Shown one piece after another: positions 38,234-49,224 of a DNA stretch of 64,000 nt. The notes under the pieces are model-generated. The model saw only the letters and a program-made list of their open reading frames with translations, had not been told where the DNA came from and made no database searches. The DNA comes from Marinobacter sp. LV10R510-11A (lineage in GTDB: Bacteria; Pseudomonadota; Gammaproteobacteria; Pseudomonadales; Oleiphilaceae). The position numbers and the translations under genes were made by a program. The DNA is taken from contig NZ_LT907980.1 in the NCBI RefSeq assembly GCF_900215155.1, positions 3,162,001 through 3,226,000 of the forward strand, read 5' to 3'. Position 1 is the stretch's first letter. Each line of letters starts with the position of its first letter.

Positions 38234-41200
38234 GTGGTTCTCTCTGATATTTCCATCAAACGCCCGGTCTTTGCCACGGTTCTCAGCTTGCTGATCGTGG
38301 TGTTTGGTCTGGCCGCTCTATTCGGCCTTCCGGTGCGCGAATACCCAGATATCGACCCGCCTGTGGTTTCCATCTCAACCGATTACACGGGTGCTGCCGC
38401 CGAAGTAGTGGATACCCAGATAACGCAGATCATCGAAGGAGCCATCAGTGGTATAGAAGGCATTCGTTCTATCCAATCGTCCACCCGACAGGGCGGGTCT
38501 TATACCAGTATTGAATTTTCGGCCACCCGAAATGTCGACATTGCCGCAAACGATGTGCGCGATGCGATTTCGCGAGTTAGCAATGAGCTGCCGGATGAAG
38601 CCGATCCCCCCGTGGTGAGCAAGGCGGATTCCGATGCTCGCCCAATGATGTGGGTGACCCTGCGCAGCGATATCTGGGACTCCGCCCAGCTAAGCGACTA
38701 CGCCGATCGCGTTTTATCCGATCGGTTAGCGGTCGTGGATGGGGTTGCCGATGTGCGAATTGGTGGCGAGCGCCGCTACGCCATTCGAGTGTGGCTCGAT
38801 CGAGAGCGCCTGGCCGCCCGGGATATCACCGTTTCCGAAGTAGAGGCGGCATTGCAGGCCAATAATGTGGAGTTGCCAGCCGGTTCGGTAGATTCGTCCA
38901 CCCGCAACTTTACGGTACGGGCAAAAGGCCGCCTGACAACCGTTGAAGAATTCCGCGAATTGGTGGTCCGTCGCGATGGCAACCAGTTGCTGCGCCTGGG
39001 AGAGGTTGCCGATGTGCGCATGGGCGTGGAATCCGATATTGGCCGTTTGCGGGCCAACGGCCAAACTGCGATTGGCTTGGGGATTATACGCCAGTCCAAA
39101 GCCAATACCGTTGCGGTATCGGATGCCGTCCGGGCCGAGCTGGAGAAAATCCGGGAAACCTTGCCTCCGGAAATAACGATTACCGAAAGCTACGACGAAT
39201 CTATCTTCATTCGGGCTTCCATTCGCGAGGTGATGATAACTCTGGCGATCGCGGTCTCGCTGGTTATTCTGGTTATATTCCTGTTTCTGCGTTCCTGGCG
39301 TGCCACCCTGATTCCCGCCGTGACCATTCCGGTGGCGGTGATCGGTGCGTTTATCGGCCTCGGTTTTCTGGGCTTTTCCATCAACGTGCTCACTCTACTG
39401 GCAGTGATACTCGCCATCGGACTGGTGGTGGATGATGCCATCGTGATGCTGGAAAACATCCAGCGTCGCATCGATAAAGGTGAACCCCCATTGCTGGCGG
39501 CATACCGTGGTGCAAGGCAAGTCGCTTTTGCGGTGATTGCGACCACCCTGACACTGGTAGCAGTGTTTGTGCCCATTTCGTTTATGGGCGGCAATATAGG
39601 TCGGTTGTTCGCGGAATTTGGCTTCACTCTGGCGGCCGCGGTTGTGGTGTCCAGCCTGGTGGCGCTTACCCTGGCACCCATGCTTTGCTCAAAGTGGCTC
39701 AGGCCCAGCCCTCAAGGCACAGAGGGGCATCGCTTTTGGGCGGCCAGCGAGAAAGTTTTGAACGGCCTCACCAGCGGTTATGAACGCTTGCTGCGATTCT
39801 CCCTGAATCAGGCGGGCCTGGTGCTGGGTACTGGGTTGGTCGGGTTGGTTATTGCTGCCGTGATATACCCGGAACTGCCCCAGGAGCTGGCGCCTACCGA
39901 GGACAGGGGCGTTATTATCATGCCCGCCAGTGCTCCCAAAGGAGCCACCGCCGAATACACCGATCACTATGTTAAGCAGGCAGAACAGAAACTGCTGCCC
40001 TATTTGGAGGATGGAATCGCCAGCCGGATGTTGTCGATTGTTGGCTTTCGGGGCAGAGAAGACAGTGCGTTCATCATTATGGGGCTGGCCCCCTGGGAAG
40101 AGCGAGAGATCAAACAGCAGCAGGTTACCAAGGAAATTCGCGACAGCTTTAACACTATTTCAGGTATTCGCCTGGTCGCGATAAATCCCCCAGGCTTAGG
40201 CCAACGCGGGTTCAGTCAGCCAGTTGAGTTCGTGGTCGCCGGGCCGGATTATGAATCCGTGCAGGCCTGGAGTGACGAACTAGTAGAGCGAGCGAAAGAG
40301 AACCCCAATTTGCTGAACCTGCAAACAGACTTCGAGCTCACCCGGCCGGAACTCAGTATTGCCATTGATCGTGAGCGTGCTGCGGATTTGGACATTACCA
40401 TTCGGGATGTCGGCCTTACCCTGCAAACCATGCTTGCGTCTCGCAAGGTAACCACCTATCTGGAACGTGGCCGAGAATATGACGTGATCATGCAGGCGGA
40501 TGATGCCAGCCGTGCCACGCCATCCGACCTTGGCCAGATTTTCCTGCGCCCAAGAGAAGGCGGCAACCTGATTCCTTTACAGGCATTGGTGTCGATAACG
40601 GAAAAAGGGGCAAACCCCGATCTTCGCCGTATCGACCGCCTGCCTGCCGTGGTAATAAGTGGGTCTCTTGCGGATGGTTACGATCTTGGCTCGGCACTCA
40701 CCTACCTGAACACCCTTGCGGTAGACACACTGCCGCCAGAGGCACGGCTAAGTTATCAAGGGTTGAGCCGGGAATTTCAGGAATCCTCTTCGGCGATTTA
40801 CGTCACCTTCGGGCTGGCGTTTATTATCGTGTTCCTAGTGTTGGCGGCCCAGTTTGAAAGCTGGATTCACCCGTTGATTATCATGCTCCCGGTGCCGCTA
40901 GCCGTAACCGGTGCGTTGCTGGCGCTATGGTGGAGTGGCATCAGCCTGAACATATATAGCCAGATCGGAATTATTATGTTGCTTGGGCTTATGTCGAAAA
41001 ACGGCATATTAATTGTGGAGTTCGCCAACCAGCTTCGAGATGAAGGCTACGCAGTAAAAGACGCTATTCTAGAAGGCGCGTCCTTGCGTTTCCGGCCCGT
41101 GCTGATGACCACTATCTCCACGATCTTTGGTGCGGTGCCCTTAGTAATCGCCACGGGTGCGGGCGCCGAGAGCAGGGCGGCCATCGGTATGGTGATCTTG

Positions 41201-41347
41201 GGCGGGCTGATTTTTGCGACCACACTTACGCTGTTTATCATCCCGGTGCTTTACAATCTGCTTGCCGGATTTGCCAAATCGGCCAACGCGATTGAACATG
41301 AGCTGGAACGCCAGGCGTCGTTGCCCCAGGCCAGCTCGTCAGATTAA
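38234..41347 (+). CDS. RND multidrug efflux permease (HAE1 family)
   Basis: A 1037-residue resistance-nodulation-division pump. It starts SDISIKRPVFATVLSLLIVV, and the proton-relay helix contains LVVDDAIVMLENIQRRID with paired aspartates. The second half repeats the fold (MLLGLMSKNGILIVEFANQL). Start is GTG at 38234, 3 bp after the adaptor, so the two are co-translated. No outer-membrane factor gene lies nearby; a TolC/OprM-type channel elsewhere must complete the pump. The substrate cannot be read from the sequence. Confidence 0.93.
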   Translation: MVLSDISIKRPVFATVLSLLIVVFGLAALFGLPVREYPDIDPPVVSISTDYTGAAAEVVDTQITQIIEGAISGIEGIRSIQSSTRQGGSYTSIEFSATRNVDIAANDVRDAISRVSNELPDEADPPVVSKADSDARPMMWVTLRSDIWDSAQLSDYADRVLSDRLAVVDGVADVRIGGERRYAIRVWLDRERLAARDITVSEVEAALQANNVELPAGSVDSSTRNFTVRAKGRLTTVEEFRELVVRRDGNQLLRLGEVADVRMGVESDIGRLRANGQTAIGLGIIRQSKANTVAVSDAVRAELEKIRETLPPEITITESYDESIFIRASIREVMITLAIAVSLVILVIFLFLRSWRATLIPAVTIPVAVIGAFIGLGFLGFSINVLTLLAVILAIGLVVDDAIVMLENIQRRIDKGEPPLLAAYRGARQVAFAVIATTLTLVAVFVPISFMGGNIGRLFAEFGFTLAAAVVVSSLVALTLAPMLCSKWLRPSPQGTEGHRFWAASEKVLNGLTSGYERLLRFSLNQAGLVLGTGLVGLVIAAVIYPELPQELAPTEDRGVIIMPASAPKGATAEYTDHYVKQAEQKLLPYLEDGIASRMLSIVGFRGREDSAFIIMGLAPWEEREIKQQQVTKEIRDSFNTISGIRLVAINPPGLGQRGFSQPVEFVVAGPDYESVQAWSDELVERAKENPNLLNLQTDFELTRPELSIAIDRERAADLDITIRDVGLTLQTMLASRKVTTYLERGREYDVIMQADDASRATPSDLGQIFLRPREGGNLIPLQALVSITEKGANPDLRRIDRLPAVVISGSLADGYDLGSALTYLNTLAVDTLPPEARLSYQGLSREFQESSSAIYVTFGLAFIIVFLVLAAQFESWIHPLIIMLPVPLAVTGALLALWWSGISLNIYSQIGIIMLLGLMSKNGILIVEFANQLRDEGYAVKDAILEGASLRFRPVLMTTISTIFGAVPLVIATGAGAESRAAIGMVILGGLIFATTLTLFIIPVLYNLLAGFAKSANAIEHELERQASLPQASSSD

Positions 41348-41385
41348 TGAAAGATCTGGCGTAACTCAGCAACCCGGATGTTTTC

Positions 41386-42663
41386 ATGGCCAAGCACAGT
41401 CAGTTCCGTTTACTGGGGCAGCGGCGTTTTTTGCCGTTTTATCTCACCCAGTTTTCCGGGGCGTTCAATGACAATCTCTACAAAAACGCGCTTCTGTTAC
41501 TGATTGCCTACCAGACTAGCGGCCTGTTCGGGCTTTCGGTGAACACGGTGATCAATCTGGCCGCCTTTCTGTTTATTCTGCCGTTTTTCCTGTTTTCGGG
41601 CATTGCCGGGCAGATGGCCGACCGCTATGAGAAAGCCGCGATTATCCGCAAGGTAAAACTGGCCGAGATCGGGATTATGACCTTTGCCTCCTTGGCGCTT
41701 TGGTTTGGCTGGTATGAAGGCTTGCTGGTGCTGCTGTTTTTGATGGGCACCCAGTCCACCTTCTTCGGCCCGGTAAAGTACGCCATTCTGCCGCAGGTGC
41801 TTGGCGATGATGAGTTGGTGGGTGGCAACGGCTTGGTCAGTGTGGGCACTTTTGTGGCTATTCTGCTCGGCACCATCGCAGCAGGCTTGCTAATGGGCCT
41901 TGCGGCGGCAGCAAAGCTTACGGCGGTAGGCGTGCTTGTGATGGCGGTTCTGGGCTATCTGGCGGCGCGGCAGGTACCAGAAACCGGCACAGCCGATACC
42001 GGTCTGGCAGTGCGCTTCCGACCGATTCGTGAAACCTGGCACCTGATGGGTGTGGCTGCTGAACGCAAGCCGGTGCTGTGGGCGATTCTGGCCATTTCCT
42101 GGTTCTGGTTTCTTGGTGCCGCCTATCTCACCCAGTTTCCCAACTTTGCTAACAGTAATTTGCAGGGTGATGAAACCGTGGTCACCCTGCTGCTTTCCAT
42201 GTTTATTGTAGGCATCTCCATCGGATCGATGATGTGCGAGCGCCTTACCCGGCACCGCATCACCCTGGCGCCCGTGCCTTGGGGAGCCCTTGGCCTGAGC
42301 CTGTTTGGCGTGGATTTGTTTTTCGCGGTGCCGGCAAGCCCGGAGCCATCCACTTGGTGGACGCTGGTTACAGATCCAGCTTATATCCGCGTGTTGCTCG
42401 ATCTGGTGGGTATAGGCGTGTGTGGAGGCTTGTTTATTGTTCCACTTTACGCCTTTATTCAGCATGAAACCCCACAGCTTAAACGGGCTCGAATCATTGC
42501 TGCACTGAATGTGATCAATGCTTTGTTTATGGTGGTAAGTGCACTTACAGGAATTATTGTGCTCGGGGTTCTCGAAGTGAGTATTCCTGGGTTCTTCCTA
42601 CTGCTGTCTGTGATCAACGGGCTTTTGCTGATAGCCGCGTGGCGCCTAAGGTGGAGAGCCTAG
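41386..42663 (+). CDS. MFS transporter resembling LplT / lysophospholipid flippase
   Basis: A 425-residue, 12-helix major facilitator. The start FLPFYLTQFSGAFNDNLYKN and the segment LFLMGTQSTFFGPVKYAILP are hallmarks of the LplT group. Its members move lysophospholipids inward and are often fused or adjacent to acyltransferase/acyl-ACP synthetase (Aas) domains. No Aas partner is encoded here, so this is a stand-alone transporter. It lies 38 bp after the RND pump and is followed by a hairpin. Confidence 0.8.
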   Translation: MAKHSQFRLLGQRRFLPFYLTQFSGAFNDNLYKNALLLLIAYQTSGLFGLSVNTVINLAAFLFILPFFLFSGIAGQMADRYEKAAIIRKVKLAEIGIMTFASLALWFGWYEGLLVLLFLMGTQSTFFGPVKYAILPQVLGDDELVGGNGLVSVGTFVAILLGTIAAGLLMGLAAAAKLTAVGVLVMAVLGYLAARQVPETGTADTGLAVRFRPIRETWHLMGVAAERKPVLWAILAISWFWFLGAAYLTQFPNFANSNLQGDETVVTLLLSMFIVGISIGSMMCERLTRHRITLAPVPWGALGLSLFGVDLFFAVPASPEPSTWWTLVTDPAYIRVLLDLVGIGVCGGLFIVPLYAFIQHETPQLKRARIIAALNVINALFMVVSALTGIIVLGVLEVSIPGFFLLLSVINGLLLIAAWRLRWRA

Positions 42664-42671
42664 TCCGAATC

Positions 42672-42791
42672 TGTGGATAATTAGTTGCATAAGCTGCGCA
42701 TAAGCTCTGAGTGGTTTTTTTAAAATTGAATTTAAACAATAAGTTAAGTATCAATAAAGGGCTCCTAATGAGGGCTCTTTTATGTGGATAA
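42672..42791. other. DnaA-box cluster in AT-rich region upstream of mnmG
   Basis: The 361-bp gap 42664-43024 holds no gene. It has two perfect TGTGGATAA DnaA boxes (42672-42680 and 42783-42791), a one-mismatch TGCGCATAA (42695-42703), and an A/T-rich stretch between about 42714 and 42758. In E. coli oriC lies next to mnmG (gidA), so this may be a relic or auxiliary initiator site. Confidence 0.6.
42756..42780 (+). terminator. Probable terminator after the MFS gene
   Basis: AAAGGGCTC (42756-42764) can pair with GGGCTCTTT (42772-42780) over 9 bp including two G-U pairs, with a 7-nt loop and a T-rich end. Confidence 0.5.
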
Positions 42792-43024
42792 CTTTATTGA
42801 AAACTTTTGTGAGAAGAGCCGGGCAAGCCCATGAAAACCCGGTGATTTCGGTTTTCAATAATGCGAAAAACAATGGGGAGGACGGGTTTTCCCCGGTCCA
42901 TGTTGCCCACGTGTTTCTATTCGTAACCGTTTCTGGTTAAAATTTGCACATTCTGACTGCAATTTTGCGAGCGAAACGTTATACTCCCCGCCCTGTTTTT
43001 ATCCCCCGAATTCCGAGGTGAACT

Positions 43025-44911
43025 GTGGATTTTCCAACCCGTTTCGATGTCATTGTCATTGGTGGCGGCCATGCTGGTACCGAAGCCGCATTGGCGGCGG
43101 CGCGTATGGGCTCACAAACCTTACTGCTGACCCACAACATCGAAACGTTGGGCCAGATGTCCTGTAACCCGGCCATCGGGGGCATTGGCAAGAGCCATTT
43201 GGTGAAGGAAATCGACGCCCTTGGCGGTGCCATGGCGCATGCAACAGACTTGGCTGGCATTCAGTTTCGTGTACTCAATAGCCGGAAAGGCCCAGCAGTG
43301 CGGGCGACCCGTGCCCAGGCTGACCGGGTTCTGTACAAGGCAGCTATACGCCACACCCTCGAAAATCAGCCCAACCTCACTCTGTTTCAGCAGGCTGCGG
43401 ACGATCTGATTGTAGAAAACGATCAGGTTACCGGTGTGGTGTCTCAAACCGGCATCCGGTTTAACGCCAAAACCGTGGTACTGACCACTGGTACCTTCCT
43501 TGGTGGCGTTATCCATATTGGTATGCAGCAGCATTCTGGCGGCCGAGCCGGCGATGCGCCTGCCAATGCGTTGGCTCAGCGTTTACGGGAACTGCCTTTT
43601 AACGTAGGCCGGCTGAAAACCGGCACACCGCCGCGTATTGATGCCCGCAGTGTCGATTTCTCGGTGATGCAGGAACAGTGGGGCGACAATCCCGCGCCGG
43701 TCATGTCTTTTGTAGGCAGCCGGGATCAACACCCAGAGCAGGTTTGTTGTTACATAACCCGCACCACTGAGCAAACCCACGATATTATCCGCAGTGGTTT
43801 TGACCGTTCGCCCATGTTTGCCGGTAAAATTGAAGGCATTGGGCCGCGCTATTGTCCGTCTATCGAAGATAAGGTCAGTCGTTTTGCCGACAAGGATTCC
43901 CACCAGATATTTGTGGAGCCCGAAGGCCTGACCACCCATGAGCTTTATCCGAATGGCATTTCCACCAGTTTGCCGTTTGATATCCAGCTTGCGGCGGTGC
44001 GCACGATTCCCGGGTTTGAGAATGCTCATATTACCCGGCCCGGCTATGCCATCGAATACGACTACCTGAACCCGCAGGATCTGCGCCACACCCTAGAAAC
44101 CAAGTTTATTCAGGGTCTTTATTTTGCTGGCCAGATCAACGGCACTACCGGTTATGAAGAAGCCGCTGCCCAAGGTTTGCTGGCGGGCATTAACGCTGCC
44201 CTGCGCTCACAGGATAAGAGCGAATGGTACCCGCGCCGGGATGAAGCCTATCTTGGAGTATTGGTGGACGACCTGATCACCATGGGCACCAGCGAGCCTT
44301 ACCGCATGTTTACCAGCCGAGCGGAGTACCGTCTTATTCTGCGTGAAGACAACGCCGACCTGCGATTGACAGAGACCGGCCGCAAGCTGGGCTTGGTAGA
44401 TGACCAGCGCTGGGAAAAGTTTAGCAATAAGTTTGAGGCGATCACCTCAGAGCGCAGCCGTTTGGAATCCACCCGTATTCACCCTTCAACGGAAGCGGGC
44501 GATCGTGCCAACGGTTTTCTCAAGCAGCCTATGACCCGGGATCACACCTTGGCGGAGCTGCTTCGTCGCCCGGAAGTTGTGTATAGCAATATTGCTGAAA
44601 TAGGTGCCGCCCAAGCGGATGATCCTGTTGTGGCGCAGCAGGTCGAGATTGAAATCAAGTACGAAGGCTACATTTCGCGCCAGAGCGATGAAATTGAGCG
44701 CATGCGCCGGAATGAGAACACCGCGCTGCCCATAGATCTGGATTACGATGTAATTGGCGGCCTGTCCAACGAAATCAGACAAAAACTGAAAGAGGTGCGC
44801 CCCGAGACGGTTGCCCAAGCATCGCGAATTCAGGGTGTTACGCCGGCGGCGATCTCGCAGATTTTGGTGAAGTTGAAAAAGCGCGATCTTCTGCGCAAAC
44901 AGAGCGCCTGA
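43025..44911 (+). CDS. mnmG: tRNA U34 carboxymethylaminomethyl-modifying enzyme MnmG (GidA)
   Basis: A 628-residue FAD protein. The dinucleotide-binding motif is [19 protein letters not shown]. Family blocks include [35 protein letters not shown] and [20 protein letters not shown]. Start is GTG at 43025 with GAGGTGA upstream. With MnmE it forms the complex that modifies wobble uridine. It is followed by rsmG after 8 bp, as in most gammaproteobacteria. Confidence 0.97.
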   Translation: MDFPTRFDVIVIGGGHAGTEAALAAARMGSQTLLLTHNIETLGQMSCNPAIGGIGKSHLVKEIDALGGAMAHATDLAGIQFRVLNSRKGPAVRATRAQADRVLYKAAIRHTLENQPNLTLFQQAADDLIVENDQVTGVVSQTGIRFNAKTVVLTTGTFLGGVIHIGMQQHSGGRAGDAPANALAQRLRELPFNVGRLKTGTPPRIDARSVDFSVMQEQWGDNPAPVMSFVGSRDQHPEQVCCYITRTTEQTHDIIRSGFDRSPMFAGKIEGIGPRYCPSIEDKVSRFADKDSHQIFVEPEGLTTHELYPNGISTSLPFDIQLAAVRTIPGFENAHITRPGYAIEYDYLNPQDLRHTLETKFIQGLYFAGQINGTTGYEEAAAQGLLAGINAALRSQDKSEWYPRRDEAYLGVLVDDLITMGTSEPYRMFTSRAEYRLILREDNADLRLTETGRKLGLVDDQRWEKFSNKFEAITSERSRLESTRIHPSTEAGDRANGFLKQPMTRDHTLAELLRRPEVVYSNIAEIGAAQADDPVVAQQVEIEIKYEGYISRQSDEIERMRRNENTALPIDLDYDVIGGLSNEIRQKLKEVRPETVAQASRIQGVTPAAISQILVKLKKRDLLRKQSA

Positions 44912-44919
44912 ACACTGCC

Positions 44920-45564
44920 ATGACCCAAACACTCTGGCCACGCCAGCTCCGGGAAGGGCTGGCTGAGATGCAGCTTTCCCTCAGCGAACGTCAGCAACAA
45001 CGGCTGCTGACATTTCTGGCCCTGCTCAATAAGTGGAACCGGGCATACAACCTTACGGCCGTGCGCGACGAGGGAGAAATGGTCTCCCGGCAGTTGCTCG
45101 ATAGCCTCAGCATTTTGCCCTGGGTAACCACGGAACATCTGCTCGATGTGGGTGCAGGCGGCGGGTTACCGGGTATTCCTTTGGCGATAGTACTGCCTGA
45201 ACAGCGCTTCACGCTGTTGGACAGCAACGGCAAGAAAACCCGTTTTCTGCACCAGTGTGTGCTGGAACTTGGCCTAAAAAACGTGGACGTGATCCATGGC
45301 CGTGCCGAAGACTGCAAGCCCGAGCAACCGTTCAGCCAGATCAGCAGCCGGGCGTTTTCCTCGCTGGATACTATGGTGAGTTGGTGTGACACGCTGTTGG
45401 CAAATAAAGGCAGCTTCCTTGCCATGAAAGGCCAGTATCCGGATGATGAGGTGGCTGCCCTTCCTGCTGGCTGGCAGGTATCATCCAGTCATTCCCTTAA
45501 CGTTCCCGGTGCCGGGGGTGAAAGACACCTGCTAGTTGTGGCTCGGACAGAGCAATCCCAGTAG
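44920..45564 (+). CDS. rsmG: 16S rRNA G527 N7-methyltransferase
   Basis: A 214-residue Rossmann-fold methyltransferase. LLDVGAGGGLPGIPLAIVLP is the SAM-binding motif, and FLALLNKWNRAYNLTAVRD is the family N-terminal block. It methylates G527 of 16S rRNA; loss gives low-level streptomycin resistance in other bacteria. It sits in the conserved mnmG-rsmG-parA-parB order. Confidence 0.95.
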   Translation: MTQTLWPRQLREGLAEMQLSLSERQQQRLLTFLALLNKWNRAYNLTAVRDEGEMVSRQLLDSLSILPWVTTEHLLDVGAGGGLPGIPLAIVLPEQRFTLLDSNGKKTRFLHQCVLELGLKNVDVIHGRAEDCKPEQPFSQISSRAFSSLDTMVSWCDTLLANKGSFLAMKGQYPDDEVAALPAGWQVSSSHSLNVPGAGGERHLLVVARTEQSQ

Positions 45565-45587
45565 AGAGCAACTTCAGTAACCCGCAA

Positions 45588-45626
45588 CTGTATTCGGCAG
45601 CTGTATTCAGTAACTGTATTCAGTAA
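45588..45626. repeat. Three tandem 13-bp repeats before parA
   Basis: CTGTATTCGGCAG is followed directly by two copies of CTGTATTCAGTAA (45588-45600, 45601-45613, 45614-45626). The array fills most of the rsmG-parA gap and ends just before the parA ribosome site AAGGAGG. Confidence 0.85.
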
Positions 45627-45642
45627 CAAGGAGGCGACAGAC

Positions 45643-46437
45643 ATGGCGCGCGTGATTGCAGTAACCAATCAAAAAGGCGGTGTGGGAAAAACCACCACCT
45701 GCGTCAATCTTGCCGCCTCACTGGCCGCCACCAAACGCCGGGTTCTGCTGGTGGATATGGACCCCCAGGGCAATGCCACTATGGGCAGTGGTGTGGATAA
45801 AAGCGGGCTGCAACTCTCGGGCTACGATCTGCTAACCAAGCGTGCCACGGCCGCAGAGGTGATCATCGCGGCGGAAGCTTCCGGTTTCGACATTATGCCT
45901 TCCAACGGCGATCTGACCGCAGCCGAAGTGGCGCTGATGAACGAAATTGGGCGGGAGCACCGGCTAAGGCTCGCGCTCAATAGCGTTCGTGATAACTACG
46001 ATTATATTTTGATCGACTGCCCGCCGTCACTCAGCCTGTTAACGGTGAATGCGCTCTCCGCGGCAGACTCGGTGCTTATCCCCATGCAGTGTGAGTACTA
46101 TGCTCTGGAAGGCCTGGCGGCCCTGATGAATACTGTGGAGCAGATCCGAGAGACGGTTAATCCGAGCCTAGAAATGGAGGGTATTCTCAGAACCATGTAC
46201 GACCCTCGGAACAGCCTCACGCTGGATGTGTCTAGTCAGCTTAACGAGTATTTTGGGGATAAAGTCTATCGCGCGGTTATTCCTCGTAACGTACGCTTGG
46301 CCGAAGCACCTAGTTATGGGCTGCCGGCTCTGCAATATGACAAGACATCCAAAGGCGCGATTGCGTACTTGGCGCTGGCCGGAGAAATGGTGCGTCGTCA
46401 TGGGGCAAAAAAGACATCGGCTCAAGTTGCGGTGTAA
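45643..46437 (+). CDS. parA: Chromosome partitioning ATPase ParA (Soj)
   Basis: A 264-residue deviant Walker ATPase starting RVIAVTNQKGGVGKTTTCVN (signature lysine K11). LLVDMDPQGNATMGSG and ILIDCPPSLSLLTVNAL are typical. It binds DNA as an ATP dimer and, with ParB bound at parS, moves sister origins apart. AAGGAGG lies 8 nt before the ATG. It is cotranscribed with parB; parS sites are present in recF, 22 kb to the left. Confidence 0.97.
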   Translation: MARVIAVTNQKGGVGKTTTCVNLAASLAATKRRVLLVDMDPQGNATMGSGVDKSGLQLSGYDLLTKRATAAEVIIAAEASGFDIMPSNGDLTAAEVALMNEIGREHRLRLALNSVRDNYDYILIDCPPSLSLLTVNALSAADSVLIPMQCEYYALEGLAALMNTVEQIRETVNPSLEMEGILRTMYDPRNSLTLDVSSQLNEYFGDKVYRAVIPRNVRLAEAPSYGLPALQYDKTSKGAIAYLALAGEMVRRHGAKKTSAQVAV

Positions 46438-46488
46438 CATACCACCTCTTCTTTTTTTACAAATGCACAACGACTATTAACGGGAAGA

Positions 46489-47376
46489 ATGACTGATACC
46501 ATGGCGGCGAAGAAACGAGGATTGGGCGAGCGTGGGCTGGGAGCCCTGCTGGCCGGTTCCAGGGTTAACCTGGATCAGGAACCGAAAAACCACGACGGTG
46601 AGTTGCGACAGGTTCCCATCGATCTGATCCAGCGCGGCCGCTTTCAGCCACGCCGTGACATGGACCCCGCAGCACTGCAGGAACTGGCCGATTCCATTCG
46701 ACAGCAAGGCGTCATGCAACCGGTTGTTATACGCCCCATTGCTGAAGGCCGCTATGAGCTGATTGCTGGCGAACGTCGCTGGCGCGCCACCCAGATGGCA
46801 GAACTAGACAGCATACCTGCCATTATCCGGGATGTTCCCGACGAAACCGCCATCGCCATGGCGCTTATCGAGAACATTCAGCGTGAAAACCTCAATCCTA
46901 TTGAAGAAGCCTTCGCCCTTCAGCGCCTGCAAGAAGAATTTGGTTTGACTCAAGCGCAGGTGGCTGAGGCTGTGGGTAAATCCCGCACCACCATAACCAA
47001 CCTTTTACGTTTGATTGGCCTAACCGAAGATGTGCGCTTAATGCTTGAGCACGGCGATTTGGAAATGGGCCACGGCCGGGCCATGCTGACACTCTCACCA
47101 GAACAGCAGATGCAAGTGGCGAAACAGGTTGTCGCCAAGTCGTTGTCGGTAAGGCAAACTGAGGCCCTTGTACGTCGGGTTCAGCAGGAGACAGCAAACG
47201 GGAAACCGGCCAAAGCGGGCGCCATCGATCCTAATATCCGCGCCCTGCAAGATGACCTTGCCGAGCGTTTGGGGGCCAAAGTGTCGATTGCTCATGGTCA
47301 GCGAGGCAAAGGCAAACTGGTGATTGAGTACAGCTCACTGGACGAGTTGGACGGAATTTTGGGCCATATCCGTTAA
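46489..47376 (+). CDS. parB: Chromosome partitioning protein ParB (Spo0J, CTP-dependent clamp)
   Basis: A 295-residue ParB. N-terminal MAAKKRGLGERGLGALLAG carries the ParA-contact region. The CTP-binding segment includes YELIAGERRWRATQMAELDS and IENIQRENLNPIEEA. The HTH (LTQAQVAEAVGKSRTTITNL) recognises parS, and the C-terminus dimerises. ATG at 46489 or 46501 could be used. The perfect parS palindrome at 22557 is its expected loading site. Confidence 0.97.
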   Translation: MTDTMAAKKRGLGERGLGALLAGSRVNLDQEPKNHDGELRQVPIDLIQRGRFQPRRDMDPAALQELADSIRQQGVMQPVVIRPIAEGRYELIAGERRWRATQMAELDSIPAIIRDVPDETAIAMALIENIQRENLNPIEEAFALQRLQEEFGLTQAQVAEAVGKSRTTITNLLRLIGLTEDVRLMLEHGDLEMGHGRAMLTLSPEQQMQVAKQVVAKSLSVRQTEALVRRVQQETANGKPAKAGAIDPNIRALQDDLAERLGAKVSIAHGQRGKGKLVIEYSSLDELDGILGHIR

Positions 47377-47524
47377 TTGGAAAATAAAAGTGGCACCTAG
47401 GCCGAAAGGCCAGTAAACACCAGATGTCGTGACCATAACGGACGTTAGCCACAAATTGTGTGATAAATGGCGGGTTCCGATCCCATCCTGATGAAATTTT
47501 GGCCAGCTTTCGTTCAGAGTCTGG

Positions 47525-47553
47525 TTGAACAACAAGTGCTTAAAACATATAAT
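47525..47553 (+). promoter_or_regulatory. atp operon promoter
   Basis: TTGAAC (47525-47530) and a consensus TATAAT (47548-47553) with a 17-bp spacer lie about 30 bp before atpI. Confidence 0.85.
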
Positions 47554-47581
47554 TTCGCGCGATTGGAATGATGGCAGTGAT

Positions 47582-47974
47582 ATGAAATATCGGCAATCTC
47601 GAATCACCCACGTTCCTTTGGCCCGTTGGCTGACCATTGAGTTTACAGGCTTGGTTATTCTCAGTCTGTTGTGGTTGCTACACAGCCCTTTGGCCGGTTA
47701 TTCCGCATTCATCGGCGGTCTTATTTTTATAGTGCCAAATGCCTGGTTCGTGCACAGGGTTTATCGTTACGAAGGCGCCCATCAAATGCGCCTTATGGTA
47801 GGGAATTTGTTTCGGGCGGAATCCACCAAAATCGCCCTGACCGCAGTCTTTTTTGCGGCAGTTTTCACTTTGATGGAGCCGGTACATGTGCCGGCTCTGT
47901 TATTCACTTTTGCTGTGATGGTTGTAACAGGCGGCGCGCTGCGCTGGCTGATACAACCGCAAACACGGCGATGA
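47582..47974 (+). CDS. atpI: ATP synthase accessory protein AtpI
   Basis: A 130-residue membrane protein with four hydrophobic helices (for example FTGLVILSLLWLLHSPLAGY and FIGGLIFIVPNAWFVHRVY). AtpI assists c-ring assembly. The ATG at 47582 is chosen because the longer in-frame start at 47525 would fall on the -35 box of the promoter. It is the first gene of the atp operon. Confidence 0.88.
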   Translation: MKYRQSRITHVPLARWLTIEFTGLVILSLLWLLHSPLAGYSAFIGGLIFIVPNAWFVHRVYRYEGAHQMRLMVGNLFRAESTKIALTAVFFAAVFTLMEPVHVPALLFTFAVMVVTGGALRWLIQPQTRR

Positions 47975-48841
<867 letters not shown>

Positions 48842-48885
48842 TTAACGTTTTAAAAGATTTACCCTTAACTAAATGAAAAAACTGA

Positions 48886-49128
<243 letters not shown>

Positions 49129-49224
49129 CACAGGCTAGAGATGCGGGCGCTGTTCTGATTATCACATCTGAGCGCCCGGTTTTTTGGTTTCCAGCACGCA
49201 ACGAATAGCAAGAGGTATATTGCC

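Noticed and set aside
37124..41347. Complete tripartite efflux operon
   Set aside because: Adaptor and pump are clear but no outer-membrane factor gene is present in the neighbourhood.
47400..47412. GGCCGAAAGGCC hairpin after parB as a terminator
   Set aside because: The stem is only four base pairs and no T tract follows.
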